A stretch of 64,000 nt of DNA, taken from Corynebacterium tuberculostearicum (GTDB lineage Bacteria > Actinomycetota > Actinomycetes > Mycobacteriales > Mycobacteriaceae). Within the stretch, counting starts at the first letter, position 1; each line of letters opens with the position of its first letter. The notes beneath the pieces were generated by a model. It saw only the letters and a list, made by a program, of their open reading frames with translations, was not told the DNA's origin and did no database searches. Positions 7,571 to 15,762 of the stretch are shown in pieces. The stretch is from positions 1,612,001 to 1,676,000 of the forward strand of contig NZ_CP069791.1 in NCBI RefSeq assembly GCF_016894265.1, given 5' to 3'. The position numbers were made by a program, and so were the translations under genes.

Positions 7571-8134
7571 ATGGCTGATACTACTGATTTCAAGAACGGG
7601 CTCGTTCTGAAGATCGACAACAAACTGATGCAGATCGTTGAGTTCCAGCACGTGAAGCCGGGCAAGGGCCCAGCCTTCGTGCGTACCAAGCTCAAGGATG
7701 TTGTCTCCGGTAAGACCGTGGACAAGACCTGGAATGCTGGCGTTAAGGTAGAGACCGCTACCGTGGACCGCCGCGATATGACCTACCTGTACAACGATGG
7801 CACCAGCTACGTTGTTATGGATGAAAAGACCTTCGAGCAGTACGAGCTCCCGCCGGAGAAGTTCGGCGATGCCGCTCGCTTCCTGCTGGAAAACATGCGC
7901 GTCCAGGTTTCCTTCTACGAGGATGAGGCACTCTTTGCAGAACTGCCTATTTCCGTAGACCTTAAGGTCGAGCACACCGAGCCGGGCCTGCAGGGTGACC
8001 GTTCTTCCGGCGGCACCAAGCCCGCCACCCTGGAAACCGGTGCTGAAATCCAGGTTCCGCTGTTCATCGAGATCGGCAACGTTCTCAAGATCGATACCCG
8101 TACCGGCGAGTACCTCTCCCGCGTTAACAACTAG
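7571..8134 (+). CDS. efp: Elongation factor P
   Basis: Promotes peptide-bond formation at proline stretches on the ribosome. At 187 residues it has the standard three-domain length. Domain I starts [18 protein letters not shown] and the tip loop is [11 protein letters not shown], with Lys32 at the modifiable position. The C-terminal signature region [18 protein letters not shown] is present. nusB follows after 11 bases. In C. glutamicum this gene sits directly after pepQ; here the SGNH gene and the IS nest intervene. Confidence 0.97.
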   Translation: MADTTDFKNGLVLKIDNKLMQIVEFQHVKPGKGPAFVRTKLKDVVSGKTVDKTWNAGVKVETATVDRRDMTYLYNDGTSYVVMDEKTFEQYELPPEKFGDAARFLLENMRVQVSFYEDEALFAELPISVDLKVEHTEPGLQGDRSSGGTKPATLETGAEIQVPLFIEIGNVLKIDTRTGEYLSRVNN

Positions 8135-8145
8135 GGCATCTGACT

Positions 8146-8811
8146 GTGTCTGATAACACCCCTAAGCGCGATATCAACTACAAGCGGCACACCGCGCGGT
8201 ACCGTGCACGTCGTCGTGCCGCCGATATCCTCTACGAAGCAGAAAACAGGGACGTTGACCCCGTTGCCATCGTGGAGGATCGCATCGCCTTGGCACGTGA
8301 GGATCGCAACGCGGTAGCACCTGTGGCCGAATACACCCAGGTGATTGTCAAAGGCGTCGCTGAAGAGCTGGATGCCATCGATGACACCATTTCTCGGTTC
8401 CTTGCCGAGGACTGGGAACTGCACCGCATCCCGGCCGTTGACCGCGCTATCCTGCGCCTATCGGTGTGGGAGCTGCTGTTCAACCCGGATATTCCTACCG
8501 CTACTGCGGTCGTGGAAGGCGTGGAGATTGCTTCCCAGTATTCCAACGATCAAGCGGCGCCATATATCCACGCTGTGTTGGATGACGTGGCGCAGTCCCG
8601 TTCTGCGGAAAACCCGATGTCCGCAGAACACCAGGGCAGCGATGCGAATGCGGACGGCGAAGATTCGACTGACGAGGACTCGGTAGAGTCCGAGCGTGCG
8701 GATGATGCGGCCGTGGATACCTCCGCATCCACCGCTTCGGACTCCGCTGCCGCGGACGACGACTCGGCTGTAGCAGACGGTTCTGCGCAGCAGGACCCCA
8801 CTGCGGAATAG
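8146..8811 (+). CDS. nusB: Transcription antitermination factor NusB with acidic C-terminal tail
   Basis: Binds boxA RNA with NusE/S10 for rRNA antitermination. The start is GTG at 8146. The NusB fold covers about residues 15-150, with [16 protein letters not shown] at the RNA-binding N-terminus and [16 protein letters not shown] and [24 protein letters not shown] later. Residues ~153-221 form an Asp/Glu/Ser/Ala-rich low-complexity tail that makes the protein about 70 residues longer than the usual ~140-150; its role is unknown. It ends the efp-nusB operon and is followed by a strong hairpin. Confidence 0.95.
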   Translation: MSDNTPKRDINYKRHTARYRARRRAADILYEAENRDVDPVAIVEDRIALAREDRNAVAPVAEYTQVIVKGVAEELDAIDDTISRFLAEDWELHRIPAVDRAILRLSVWELLFNPDIPTATAVVEGVEIASQYSNDQAAPYIHAVLDDVAQSRSAENPMSAEHQGSDANADGEDSTDEDSVESERADDAAVDTSASTASDSAAADDDSAVADGSAQQDPTAE

Positions 8812-8839
8812 TCAGGTTTAAACCGGCCCGCATACTTAA

Positions 8840-8887
8840 ACCGCCCGCCCAGCTCGATGGCGAAGAGCTGTGGCGGGCGGTATTTTC
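8840..8887 (+). terminator. Rho-independent terminator after nusB
   Basis: ACCGCCCGCC pairs with GGCGGGCGGT across about 22 bases that themselves contain CAGCT/AGCTG, followed by ATTTTC. It lies 28 bases after the nusB stop. Confidence 0.8.
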
Positions 8888-8950
8888 ATGCCCAAGACAG
8901 TGTCTTTCGACGCCCATCCTCGCGTCTCCATGTGCCCAGAACGGCCGAGA

Positions 8951-9011
8951 GTAAAAAGAACTCTCCCCGTCACCCTTGCGCCGTTGTTAAGGCGGAAGGA
9001 GAGGGGGAGAG
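8951..9011 (-). terminator. Terminator of the YbjN gene pair (minus strand)
   Basis: On the minus strand CTCTCCCC ... GGCGCAAGGG ... GGGGAGAG forms a long stem followed by TTCTTTTTAC. It lies just after the downstream YbjN gene and faces the nusB terminator. Confidence 0.75.
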
Positions 9012-9030
9012 CGGCGGATGTTAGTGCGGC

Positions 9031-9540
9031 TTAGCTCTGCGGGGTGTCGCTTGCGGCGGCGTCGCCAGATCCGGCATTGGCTGCGGTCTCGGAGCCAAGC
9101 TTGGCCATCTCTTCGGCGGCAGAAACCATGGCATCCTGGCCGCGGATGACGCCATCTACGGCGGTCTTCAGGGCAGCCTGCAGCTGCTCGTCGGTCATGC
9201 CGGCGGCGGCAGGGATATCGCGCTCGGTGCGCACCACGAGCATGTCATCGTGCTCCGAGATAACAGCGCGCGCGCCGAAGGCTACGGAGTTGATCTGGTT
9301 AGCCGCGAGGAAGAGGCCGGCGTCGGCCTTGGAATAGGCGGCGTCGGTAGGCACATCGCAGCGGACAATAACCACGGAATCGAGAACCGCGAACATGGTG
9401 GGAAGGCCGTTGAGGTTGGCGGTAGCTGCCTCAATATCGCTGTCCATCTTGGTCAATTCGATGTCGAAGGTACGCATGGCCTCGACAACACGTTCCAGGG
9501 TGATCTCCGGCAGGTTGTTTTCGGTAGAGGCATTAGTCAT
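9031..9540 (-). CDS. YbjN domain-containing protein
   Basis: Predicted cytoplasmic protein of 169 residues with a YbjN-type sensory/chaperone-like fold. Visible conserved stretches are LNGLPTMFAVLDSVVIVRCDVPT and ALKTAVDGVIRGQD. The C-terminus (from ~150) is Ala/Gly/Ser-rich. Its start overlaps the end of the next upstream YbjN gene by 8 bases, so the pair is co-translated. Precise function is unknown. Confidence 0.75.
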   Translation of the reverse strand: MTNASTENNLPEITLERVVEAMRTFDIELTKMDSDIEAATANLNGLPTMFAVLDSVVIVRCDVPTDAAYSKADAGLFLAANQINSVAFGARAVISEHDDMLVVRTERDIPAAAGMTDEQLQAALKTAVDGVIRGQDAMVSAAEEMAKLGSETAANAGSGDAAASDTPQS

Positions 9541-10024
9541 GCTTGTGCTCCTCCCAAGTCACGAGCTGTGGGTAGTGTTCTTCCACGAAGGCGAAGGACT
9601 GCAGCATAGAATCCAGCGTGGACATCACGAAGGCGCCGATCTGATTGCGGGACAAACCGTGGGCAATGTTGATCTCGCGCACGCCAGAGACGGCGAGGTT
9701 ATTCTCGGCTGACTCAAAGAAGCGCAGGGTCGGCGCGAAGTGCTGCTGGTTCCACTGGTTGAGCACCGTCAACAGGGTTGGGCCCTCAGAAGAAGGCACG
9801 TTGCCGCGCCAGACGGAATCCGCCACGAGCACATCATCGCGCACCTGCATGGCGATGGCGACGTTGGAGAAACCTGTGCGCAGGATCTGTACGGTTTCCT
9901 CCTCGCTCACTGGCTGCTCTTCGAGGCGGTATTCTAGGTTCTCAGATGCAAAGATTTCGCCGATGCGCTCGAGAGTTACGGGCTCTACCGGCGTATCGGG
10001 ATACAGGGTTGGTTCTTCAGACAC
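9533..10024 (-). CDS. YbjN domain-containing protein (paralogue of the next gene)
   Basis: 163 residues. It shares the layout of its neighbour: TLERIGEIFASENLEYRLEE at the start, a central VAIAMQVRDDVLVADSVWRG, then INIAHGLSRNQIGAFVMSTLDSM. The start is GTG at 10024 without a clear Shine-Dalgarno sequence, so the message may be leaderless or have a short leader. It is the first gene of a two-gene minus-strand operon, probably from an ancient tandem duplication. No catalytic motif is seen. Confidence 0.75.
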   Translation of the reverse strand: MSEEPTLYPDTPVEPVTLERIGEIFASENLEYRLEEQPVSEEETVQILRTGFSNVAIAMQVRDDVLVADSVWRGNVPSSEGPTLLTVLNQWNQQHFAPTLRFFESAENNLAVSGVREINIAHGLSRNQIGAFVMSTLDSMLQSFAFVEEHYPQLVTWEEHKHD

Positions 10025-10057
10025 TTAAGTAGTCTCAATCCATGTACTAATCGGGGA

Positions 10058-10073
10058 TAAAGGTCAACCTTTA
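10058..10073. promoter_or_regulatory. Palindrome TAAAGGT-CA-ACCTTTA upstream of the YbjN pair
   Basis: Perfect 7-base arms around two central bases, 34 bases before the GTG of the first YbjN gene, in a 70-base gap. On the minus strand it contains TTGACC, a possible -35 hexamer. A repressor operator is a reasonable reading. Confidence 0.4.
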
Positions 10074-10094
10074 CTAGTTTACCTAAGTTCTTAT

Positions 10095-11450
10095 CTAGTT
10101 ACTGGGACTCCATAGGTGCTCGCCGCCAAGTTCGTGGGCGAGAGCAGTATCGATCGTGGGATAGCGGAACGTATGCCCGATTTTGTGTAGAACCGTGGGG
10201 CTTACGCGTTGTTGCGCCAAGGCCAACTCTTGGGCGCCTTCCTTGCCCAGCAAGATTGCGGGACCGAAGGGCGGAACGGGGAGCAATGCCGGACGGTGTA
10301 GTTCGGCACCAAGGGCTTTGACGAAGTCCTTATTGAGCACCGGGTTAGGCGAGGCCGCATTGACCGGGCCTTCCAGCGAATCGTCCACGATGGCGCGGAA
10401 GTAGGCATCCGTCAGGTCATCGAGGGCGACCCAGCTGAACCAGAACTCACCGTCGCCGAAGGGGCCGCCCAGTCCGGTAGAGAAGAGGGCGCGCAGCAGT
10501 GGCAGGAGGCCGGAACCGCCCGACATGGCGATGCCGGTACGAATATTGACCACGCGGGTGCCCGCGGCGCGGGCGGGCTCGCAGGCGCGCTCCCAGTCGA
10601 CTACGACGTCTGCGAGGAAGCCCTCGCCAGGTGCGGAGTCTTCGGTGAGAATCTCATCGCCGCGGTCGGAGCCGTAGTAGCCCACGGCAGAGGCGCAAAC
10701 CATGGTGCGGACGGAATCCGTGGTGCCCGCTAGACGGGCTAGGCGCTCGGTGGGGCCAACGCGGGAATCGCGGATGGCGGCCTTGTGCTCGTCATTGAAG
10801 CGGCCGAAGATGGGCTCGCCCGCCAGGTGGACGAGGACGTCGACGCCGCGCAGGAGGTCGGGATCGGGCTGCTCCGGGCGCCAGGTGCGCTGACCTTTGC
10901 TGGCCGTGCCGCGCACGAGCTGGATCACCGTGTGCCCGGCGGTGCGCAGTTGTGCGGTGAGCGCTGCGCCCACGCTGCCGCGGGAGCCGGTCATGGCGAT
11001 GGTTAGTGGTTGGGTGTTTAAGGAGGCGTCGGCAAGCCGCTGGAGAAAGGAAAGATCCTCAATGAGCTGGTGCTGTCGATAAGCAAAGACCGATTCCAGC
11101 GCCGCCGAAGGGATGCGGGTAGTAACTTCATCGCGAATGAGTGTGCCGTCCGGGTGATCCGCAAAGGTGTGATGGTGTTGCCATTTGGCAAATTTGCGAA
11201 TGGGGGAGTTTACGCACACATCGGTGAACTCATAGCCCTTGCGGTACTGGGAAAGTTTATGCTGAGCGGTCCAGCGCAGGCCGCCCGGAAGGCCCAGGAT
11301 GGAGGTGCCATCGCCGAGGTTCTCCGCTTGCTGGATGGGTTTCATGAAGGCAAAGGGGGCGTTCAGGCGGGTTAAAGCGCCTTGGCGGGTATGCCATTGC
11401 CAGACCTGCTCGCGCGGGGCGGGGACTATGTGTTCGGCGGAAAAACTCAC
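10095..11450 (-). CDS. SRPBCC domain fused to a TIGR01777-type SDR epimerase
   Basis: 451 residues from the GTG at 11450; AAGGAGG lies just before it, inside the longer open frame, so the longer start is unlikely. Residues ~1-150 resemble an SRPBCC/START ligand-binding fold (AEHIVPAPREQVWQWH). Then comes a Rossmann-type SDR with IAMTGSRGSVGAALTAQLR as the nucleotide-binding glycine motif, VLVHLAGEPIFGRFN, and ASAVGYYGSDRGDEILTE with the YxxxR-like region of the YfcH/SDR39U1 group. The C-terminal DUF1731 part ends at the stop. Substrate is unknown. It is divergent from the pyr operon. Confidence 0.82.
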   Translation of the reverse strand: MSFSAEHIVPAPREQVWQWHTRQGALTRLNAPFAFMKPIQQAENLGDGTSILGLPGGLRWTAQHKLSQYRKGYEFTDVCVNSPIRKFAKWQHHHTFADHPDGTLIRDEVTTRIPSAALESVFAYRQHQLIEDLSFLQRLADASLNTQPLTIAMTGSRGSVGAALTAQLRTAGHTVIQLVRGTASKGQRTWRPEQPDPDLLRGVDVLVHLAGEPIFGRFNDEHKAAIRDSRVGPTERLARLAGTTDSVRTMVCASAVGYYGSDRGDEILTEDSAPGEGFLADVVVDWERACEPARAAGTRVVNIRTGIAMSGGSGLLPLLRALFSTGLGGPFGDGEFWFSWVALDDLTDAYFRAIVDDSLEGPVNAASPNPVLNKDFVKALGAELHRPALLPVPPFGPAILLGKEGAQELALAQQRVSPTVLHKIGHTFRYPTIDTALAHELGGEHLWSPSN

Positions 11451-11502
11451 TGTGTGGAGTGCCTCCTTCTTTTCGCCCTCACCCAAATGGTGGGGAAGGT
11501 GC

Positions 11503-11513
11503 TAGAGTAATCT
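11503..11513 (+). promoter_or_regulatory. Candidate -10 region of the pyr operon
   Basis: TAGAGT (11503-11508) and TAATCT (11508-11513) both match the TANNNT pattern and would give a leader of about 75-85 bases. I cannot choose between them and see no clear -35. Confidence 0.35.
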
Positions 11514-11557
11514 GTGTCTAACAGCATAGACATTTTTGAGACCATCAACCGGCATCC

Positions 11558-11587
11558 TTTAAAGACCGCACTGTGAGGCGGGGAAGG
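11558..11587 (+). promoter_or_regulatory. PyrR-binding RNA element overlapping the pyrR ribosome binding site
   Basis: The leader reads TTTAAAGACCGC then ACTGTGAGGCGGGGAAGG. It has the layout of PyrR-binding loops: UUUAA, a short 5' arm, a loop ending GUGAGGC, then GGGGAAGG. Here it runs directly into the Shine-Dalgarno sequence AAGGAGG of pyrR, so UMP-bound PyrR could block translation, as described for mycobacteria, rather than act through a terminator; no terminator hairpin is visible. Confidence 0.65.
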
Positions 11588-11595
11588 AGGTCACG

Positions 11596-12201
11596 ATGAG
11601 TGGAACTGACGCTACCGCGAACAAGCTAGAGCTTTTAAGCTCCGATGACGTTTCGCGTACCGTTGCACGCATCGCGCACCAGATCATTGAAAAAACGGCG
11701 CTCGATTCCGCGGACGCACCGCGGGTCATTTTGCTTGGCATTCCCTCTGGTGGCGTGCCGCTTGCACAGCGCCTAGCGCACAAGATTGAAGAATTTTCCG
11801 GGGTTGCAGTCCCATGGGGCTCCCTCGATATCACCCTCTACCGCGATGACCTGCTAGGAAAGCCGCATCGCGCACTCCAACCGACGACCATTCCCACCGG
11901 TGGCATCGATAGCGCCACTGTTATTTTGGTCGATGATGTGCTGTATTCCGGCCGCACTATCCGCGCCGCCTTGGATGCGTTGAGTGACGTGGGCCGTCCG
12001 GACATTATTCAGCTGGCCGTCCTCGTAGATCGCGGCCACCGCGAGGTTCCTATCCGCGCCGATTATGTGGGTAAGAATCTGCCCACCGCGCGAGAAGAAG
12101 ATGTCACCGTATACAACAGCGAGATTGACGGCCGGGATGCGGTCGTATTGACCCGAGCCGCCGCTACTAGTGGAGCTGGCTCTGAAGCGGGGGAGGCATA
12201 G
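11596..12201 (+). CDS. pyrR: Bifunctional pyr operon regulator / uracil phosphoribosyltransferase
   Basis: UMP-responsive RNA-binding regulator of pyrimidine synthesis with weak UPRTase activity; 201 residues. The PRPP-binding loop is [17 protein letters not shown]. The conserved [13 protein letters not shown] and [10 protein letters not shown] stretches (dimer and RNA-binding surfaces) and [19 protein letters not shown] are present. The ATG follows GGGAAGGAGG. It is the first gene of pyrR-pyrB-pyrC-carA-carB-pyrF, 2 bases before pyrB. It is probably self-regulated through the leader element at 11558-11587. Confidence 0.96.
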   Translation: MSGTDATANKLELLSSDDVSRTVARIAHQIIEKTALDSADAPRVILLGIPSGGVPLAQRLAHKIEEFSGVAVPWGSLDITLYRDDLLGKPHRALQPTTIPTGGIDSATVILVDDVLYSGRTIRAALDALSDVGRPDIIQLAVLVDRGHREVPIRADYVGKNLPTAREEDVTVYNSEIDGRDAVVLTRAAATSGAGSEAGEA

Positions 12202-12203
12202 CC

Positions 12204-13160
12204 ATGAAGCACCTCATCGATATGGCAGAGCTGGACCGAAGCGAAATTATCGGTCTGATGGATGAAGCGGATCGCTTCCGCGAGGCCCTCGAAGGCCGCG
12301 AGGTAAAGAAGCTGCCGACCCTGCGGGGCCGGACCATCTATACCCTTTTTTATGAAAACTCCACCCGCACCCGCTCTTCCTTTGAAACGGCCGGCAAGTG
12401 GATGTCCGCGGACGTCATCAACCTATCCGCCTCCAGCTCCTCGGTAAAGAAGGGCGAGTCCCTGAAGGATACGGGCCTTACCCTGGCCGCCATCGGCGCC
12501 GATGCGATCATCATGCGCCACCCTTCCTCTGGTGCGCCGCAACAGCTGGCCCAGTGGGTAGCCCCTAACGGCAAGGGGCCTTCGGTGATCAACGCGGGCG
12601 ACGGTGCGCACCAGCACCCAACGCAGGCGCTTCTCGACGCCGTCACGATGCGCCAGCGCCTAGGACTGCACAGTGAGGAAGGCTTTGCCGGCCTGAAGGT
12701 AAAGATTGTGGGCGATTGCCTGCACTCGCGCGTCGTGCGCTCCAACGTAGATTTGCTTAACACTCTCGGCGCTGAGGTAACTCTCGTGGGCCCAGCCACC
12801 CTCATGCCCTTTGGGGTAGAGAATTGGCCGGTGCGTGTGTCGTATGACCTTGATGCGGAAGTCGCAGACGCCGACGTCATCATGATGCTGCGCGTACAGC
12901 AAGAACGCATGAACGGCGGCTTCTTCCCCTCCCACCGCGAATACGCCAACCTCTTTGGCTTGTCCAAGGAGCGCGCGGCGGCCATGCAGAAGGACGCCAT
13001 CGTCATGCACCCAGGCCCGATGCTGCGCGGCATGGAGATTAACTACGGCGTCGCAGATTTGGACAAAACTGCGGTCCTACAGCAGGTGCACAACGGTGTA
13101 CACGCCCGCATGGCGGTGCTGTTTACCCTGCTGACCAATGGCGAAAACGCCGGCATTTAA
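12204..13160 (+). CDS. pyrB: Aspartate carbamoyltransferase catalytic subunit
   Basis: Condenses carbamoyl phosphate and aspartate, the first committed step of pyrimidine synthesis. 318 residues. The carbamoyl-phosphate motif is [29 protein letters not shown] and [17 protein letters not shown] follow, and later [13 protein letters not shown]. It sits 2 bases after pyrR. No pyrI gene is present, as usual in actinobacteria. Confidence 0.97.
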   Translation: MKHLIDMAELDRSEIIGLMDEADRFREALEGREVKKLPTLRGRTIYTLFYENSTRTRSSFETAGKWMSADVINLSASSSSVKKGESLKDTGLTLAAIGADAIIMRHPSSGAPQQLAQWVAPNGKGPSVINAGDGAHQHPTQALLDAVTMRQRLGLHSEEGFAGLKVKIVGDCLHSRVVRSNVDLLNTLGAEVTLVGPATLMPFGVENWPVRVSYDLDAEVADADVIMMLRVQQERMNGGFFPSHREYANLFGLSKERAAAMQKDAIVMHPGPMLRGMEINYGVADLDKTAVLQQVHNGVHARMAVLFTLLTNGENAGI

Positions 13161-13194
13161 AACCGCGACCCACACTCAAATTTAGGGAGAGACA

Positions 13195-14532
13195 ATGACT
13201 ACTTACCCGGAAACCGGTCGCCTTTCCGCGCCGGCGGAAACCCCACTTGTGATTAAGAATGTGCGCCTGTACGGCGAAGGCGAGCCCACCGATGTCGTGG
13301 TCAAGGACGGCATCATCGCTGCCATCGGCGCCACGGCAGAAGCCGAGGATGCACAGGTTATCGACGGCCAGGGCAACGTGCTCTTGCCAGGCCTAGTGGA
13401 TATGCACGTGCACCTGCGCGAGCCCGGCCGCGAAGATACCGAGACCATCGAGACCGGCTCCAAGGCTGCCGCCAAGGGCGGTTTCACTGCAGTGTTCACC
13501 ATGGCTAATACCAACCCAGTGACCGACCAGCCGATCATCGCTGAGTCCGTATGGGCCAAGTCCCAAGCACTGGCGCTGTGCGACGTCCACCCGGTGGGCT
13601 CCATTACCAAGGGCTTGGAAGGCAAGACCCTTACAGAGTTCGGCATGATGGCTCGTTCGGACGCCAAGGTGCGCATGTTCTCCGATGACGGCAAGTGCGT
13701 CCAGGATCCGCAGCTAATGCGTCGTGCTTTGGAATACGCCAAGGGCATGGACGTGCTGCTGGCTCAGCACGCCGAGGATGACCGCATGACCGGTGGTGCT
13801 TCCGCCCATGAAGGCGAGACTGCAGCCAGGCTCGGCCTGCGCGGGTGGCCGCGCGTGGCGGAGGAATCCATCGTGGCCCGCGACGCCCTATTGGCGCGCG
13901 ACTACGGCAACCGCGTGCACATTTGCCACGCCTCGACCCAGGGCACCGTGGAGCTACTGAAGTGGGCAAAGGAGCAGGATATTCCTCTCACCGCCGAGGT
14001 AACCCCGCACCACCTGTTAATGACCGATGACAAGCTGCGCACCTACGATGGCCTCTTCCGTGTCAACCCGCCGCTGCGCGAACAGCGCGATACCGAGGCC
14101 CTGCGCGAGGCGCTGCTCAATGGCACCATCGACTGCGTCGCCACCGACCACGCCCCGCACGGCTCCGAAGACAAGTGCGTGGAGTTTGAAAATGCCCGCC
14201 CTGGCATGTTGGGCCTGGAATCTTCTTTGGCCGTCATCGCCAAAATCTTCGTCGAGACTGGCCTGGCCGATTGGCGCTTTGTTGCCCGCGTCATGTCCGA
14301 GCGCCCTGCAGAAATCACCCGCCTGCCGGGCCACGGCCGTCCCATCGCAGAAGGCGAGCCAGCTAGCTTGACTATTGTGGACCCAGACCACCACTGGGTT
14401 TCTGATTCCTCCACGCTGGCCTCCAAGTCCGAAAACAACCCGTACGCTGGCGAAGAATTTGGTGCCCGCGTTACCCACACCATTTTGCGAGGCACCGTCA
14501 CTTTTGACTTGGCAGCCTCCGAAGAAGACTAA
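13195..14532 (+). CDS. pyrC: Dihydroorotase
   Basis: Cyclises carbamoyl aspartate to dihydroorotate; a type I amidohydrolase of 445 residues. Metal ligands: [13 protein letters not shown] near residue 65, then HAED and HICHAST, and DHAPHGSED late in the barrel. The conserved PGMLGLE follows. The ATG is preceded by AGGGAGA. It lies 34 bases after pyrB and 44 before carA in the same operon. Confidence 0.97.
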   Translation: MTTYPETGRLSAPAETPLVIKNVRLYGEGEPTDVVVKDGIIAAIGATAEAEDAQVIDGQGNVLLPGLVDMHVHLREPGREDTETIETGSKAAAKGGFTAVFTMANTNPVTDQPIIAESVWAKSQALALCDVHPVGSITKGLEGKTLTEFGMMARSDAKVRMFSDDGKCVQDPQLMRRALEYAKGMDVLLAQHAEDDRMTGGASAHEGETAARLGLRGWPRVAEESIVARDALLARDYGNRVHICHASTQGTVELLKWAKEQDIPLTAEVTPHHLLMTDDKLRTYDGLFRVNPPLREQRDTEALREALLNGTIDCVATDHAPHGSEDKCVEFENARPGMLGLESSLAVIAKIFVETGLADWRFVARVMSERPAEITRLPGHGRPIAEGEPASLTIVDPDHHWVSDSSTLASKSENNPYAGEEFGARVTHTILRGTVTFDLAASEED

Positions 14533-14576
14533 CCTTGCACACTGAAACCACCTATATGGCAGAGAAAGGCCACGAC

Positions 14577-15737
14577 GTGACTGATAGAACCCCAGCAATC
14601 CTCGTTCTCGCGGACGGGCGCACCTTCCGCGGTTATGGCTTTGGTGCCACCGGCACCACCTTGGGCGAGGCCGTATTCACCACGGCGATGACCGGCTACC
14701 AGGAAACCATGACGGACCCGTCCTACCACCGCCAGATCGTGGTATCCGCCGCGCCGCACATTGGCAATACCGGTTGGAATGATGAGGACAACGAGTCCCA
14801 CGGAAACCGCATCTGGGTTGCTGGCCTCGTTATCCGCGACCTTGCACAGCGCGTATCCAACTGGCGCGCAGAGCGCAGCTTGAGTGAAGAGATGGAAAAG
14901 CAGGGAGTCATTGGTATTCGCGGTATCGATACCCGCACCTTGGTACGCCACCTGCGCAACTACGGCTCCATCGCCGCCGGCCTGTTCTCCGGCGAAGATG
15001 CTCAACGCCCAGTAGAGGAGCTGCTCAAGGAAGTTAAGTCCCAGGACTCTATGGAAGGCGCCGACCTCGCCGCCGAAGTATCGACCGACGAGCCCTACAC
15101 GATTGAGGCTGTAGGGGAGAAGAAATACACCGTCGTTGCCTTCGACATGGGTGTTAAGACCGCAACCCCGCGCCACTTTTCTCAGCGCGGCATCGAAACT
15201 ATCGTCGTGCCCGCAAATACCTCCTTTGACAAGGTGAAATCCTATAACCCGGATGGCGTCTTCGTCTCCAACGGCCCGGGCGACCCGGCTACCGCAGACG
15301 AAATGGTGGGCATCATCAAGCAGGTGCTCGAAGCCAAGATCCCGTTCTTCGGCATCTGCTTTGGTAACCAGCTCCTGGGCCGCGCGCTTGGCCTGGACAC
15401 CTACAAGATGAAGTTCGGCCACCGCGGCATCAACGTGCCGGTGCGCAATAACGTGACCGGCAAGATCGACATCACCTCCCAGAACCACGGCTTCGCGCTG
15501 AAGGCTCCGGAAGGCTATGACCTCAACAGCAAGGACGCCGAGTTCGCTACCGATTTCGGTCCCGCGCAGGTCACCCACATCTGCCTCAACGACGACACTG
15601 TCGAGGGCGTGGCATTGCGCAACGGCATGGCCTACTCCGTGCAGTATCACCCAGAATCCGCGGCCGGCCCGCACGATGCCAACCCGCTATTTGATCAGTT
15701 TGAAGAACTGATGGCTAACCACACCCCAAATAAGTAG
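14577..15737 (+). CDS. carA: Carbamoyl-phosphate synthase small (glutaminase) chain
   Basis: Releases ammonia from glutamine for CarB; 386 residues from GTG 14577, chosen because AGAAAGG lies about 8 bases upstream. An in-frame ATG at 14556 is possible. The N-terminal CPSase domain includes [16 protein letters not shown]; the class I glutaminase has SNGPGDP, the nucleophile in FFGICFGNQ, and YHPE near the end. It lies 25 bases before carB. Confidence 0.95.
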   Translation: MTDRTPAILVLADGRTFRGYGFGATGTTLGEAVFTTAMTGYQETMTDPSYHRQIVVSAAPHIGNTGWNDEDNESHGNRIWVAGLVIRDLAQRVSNWRAERSLSEEMEKQGVIGIRGIDTRTLVRHLRNYGSIAAGLFSGEDAQRPVEELLKEVKSQDSMEGADLAAEVSTDEPYTIEAVGEKKYTVVAFDMGVKTATPRHFSQRGIETIVVPANTSFDKVKSYNPDGVFVSNGPGDPATADEMVGIIKQVLEAKIPFFGICFGNQLLGRALGLDTYKMKFGHRGINVPVRNNVTGKIDITSQNHGFALKAPEGYDLNSKDAEFATDFGPAQVTHICLNDDTVEGVALRNGMAYSVQYHPESAAGPHDANPLFDQFEELMANHTPNK

Positions 15738-15762
15738 ACAACCAGGAAAAGGAAGAATAACT

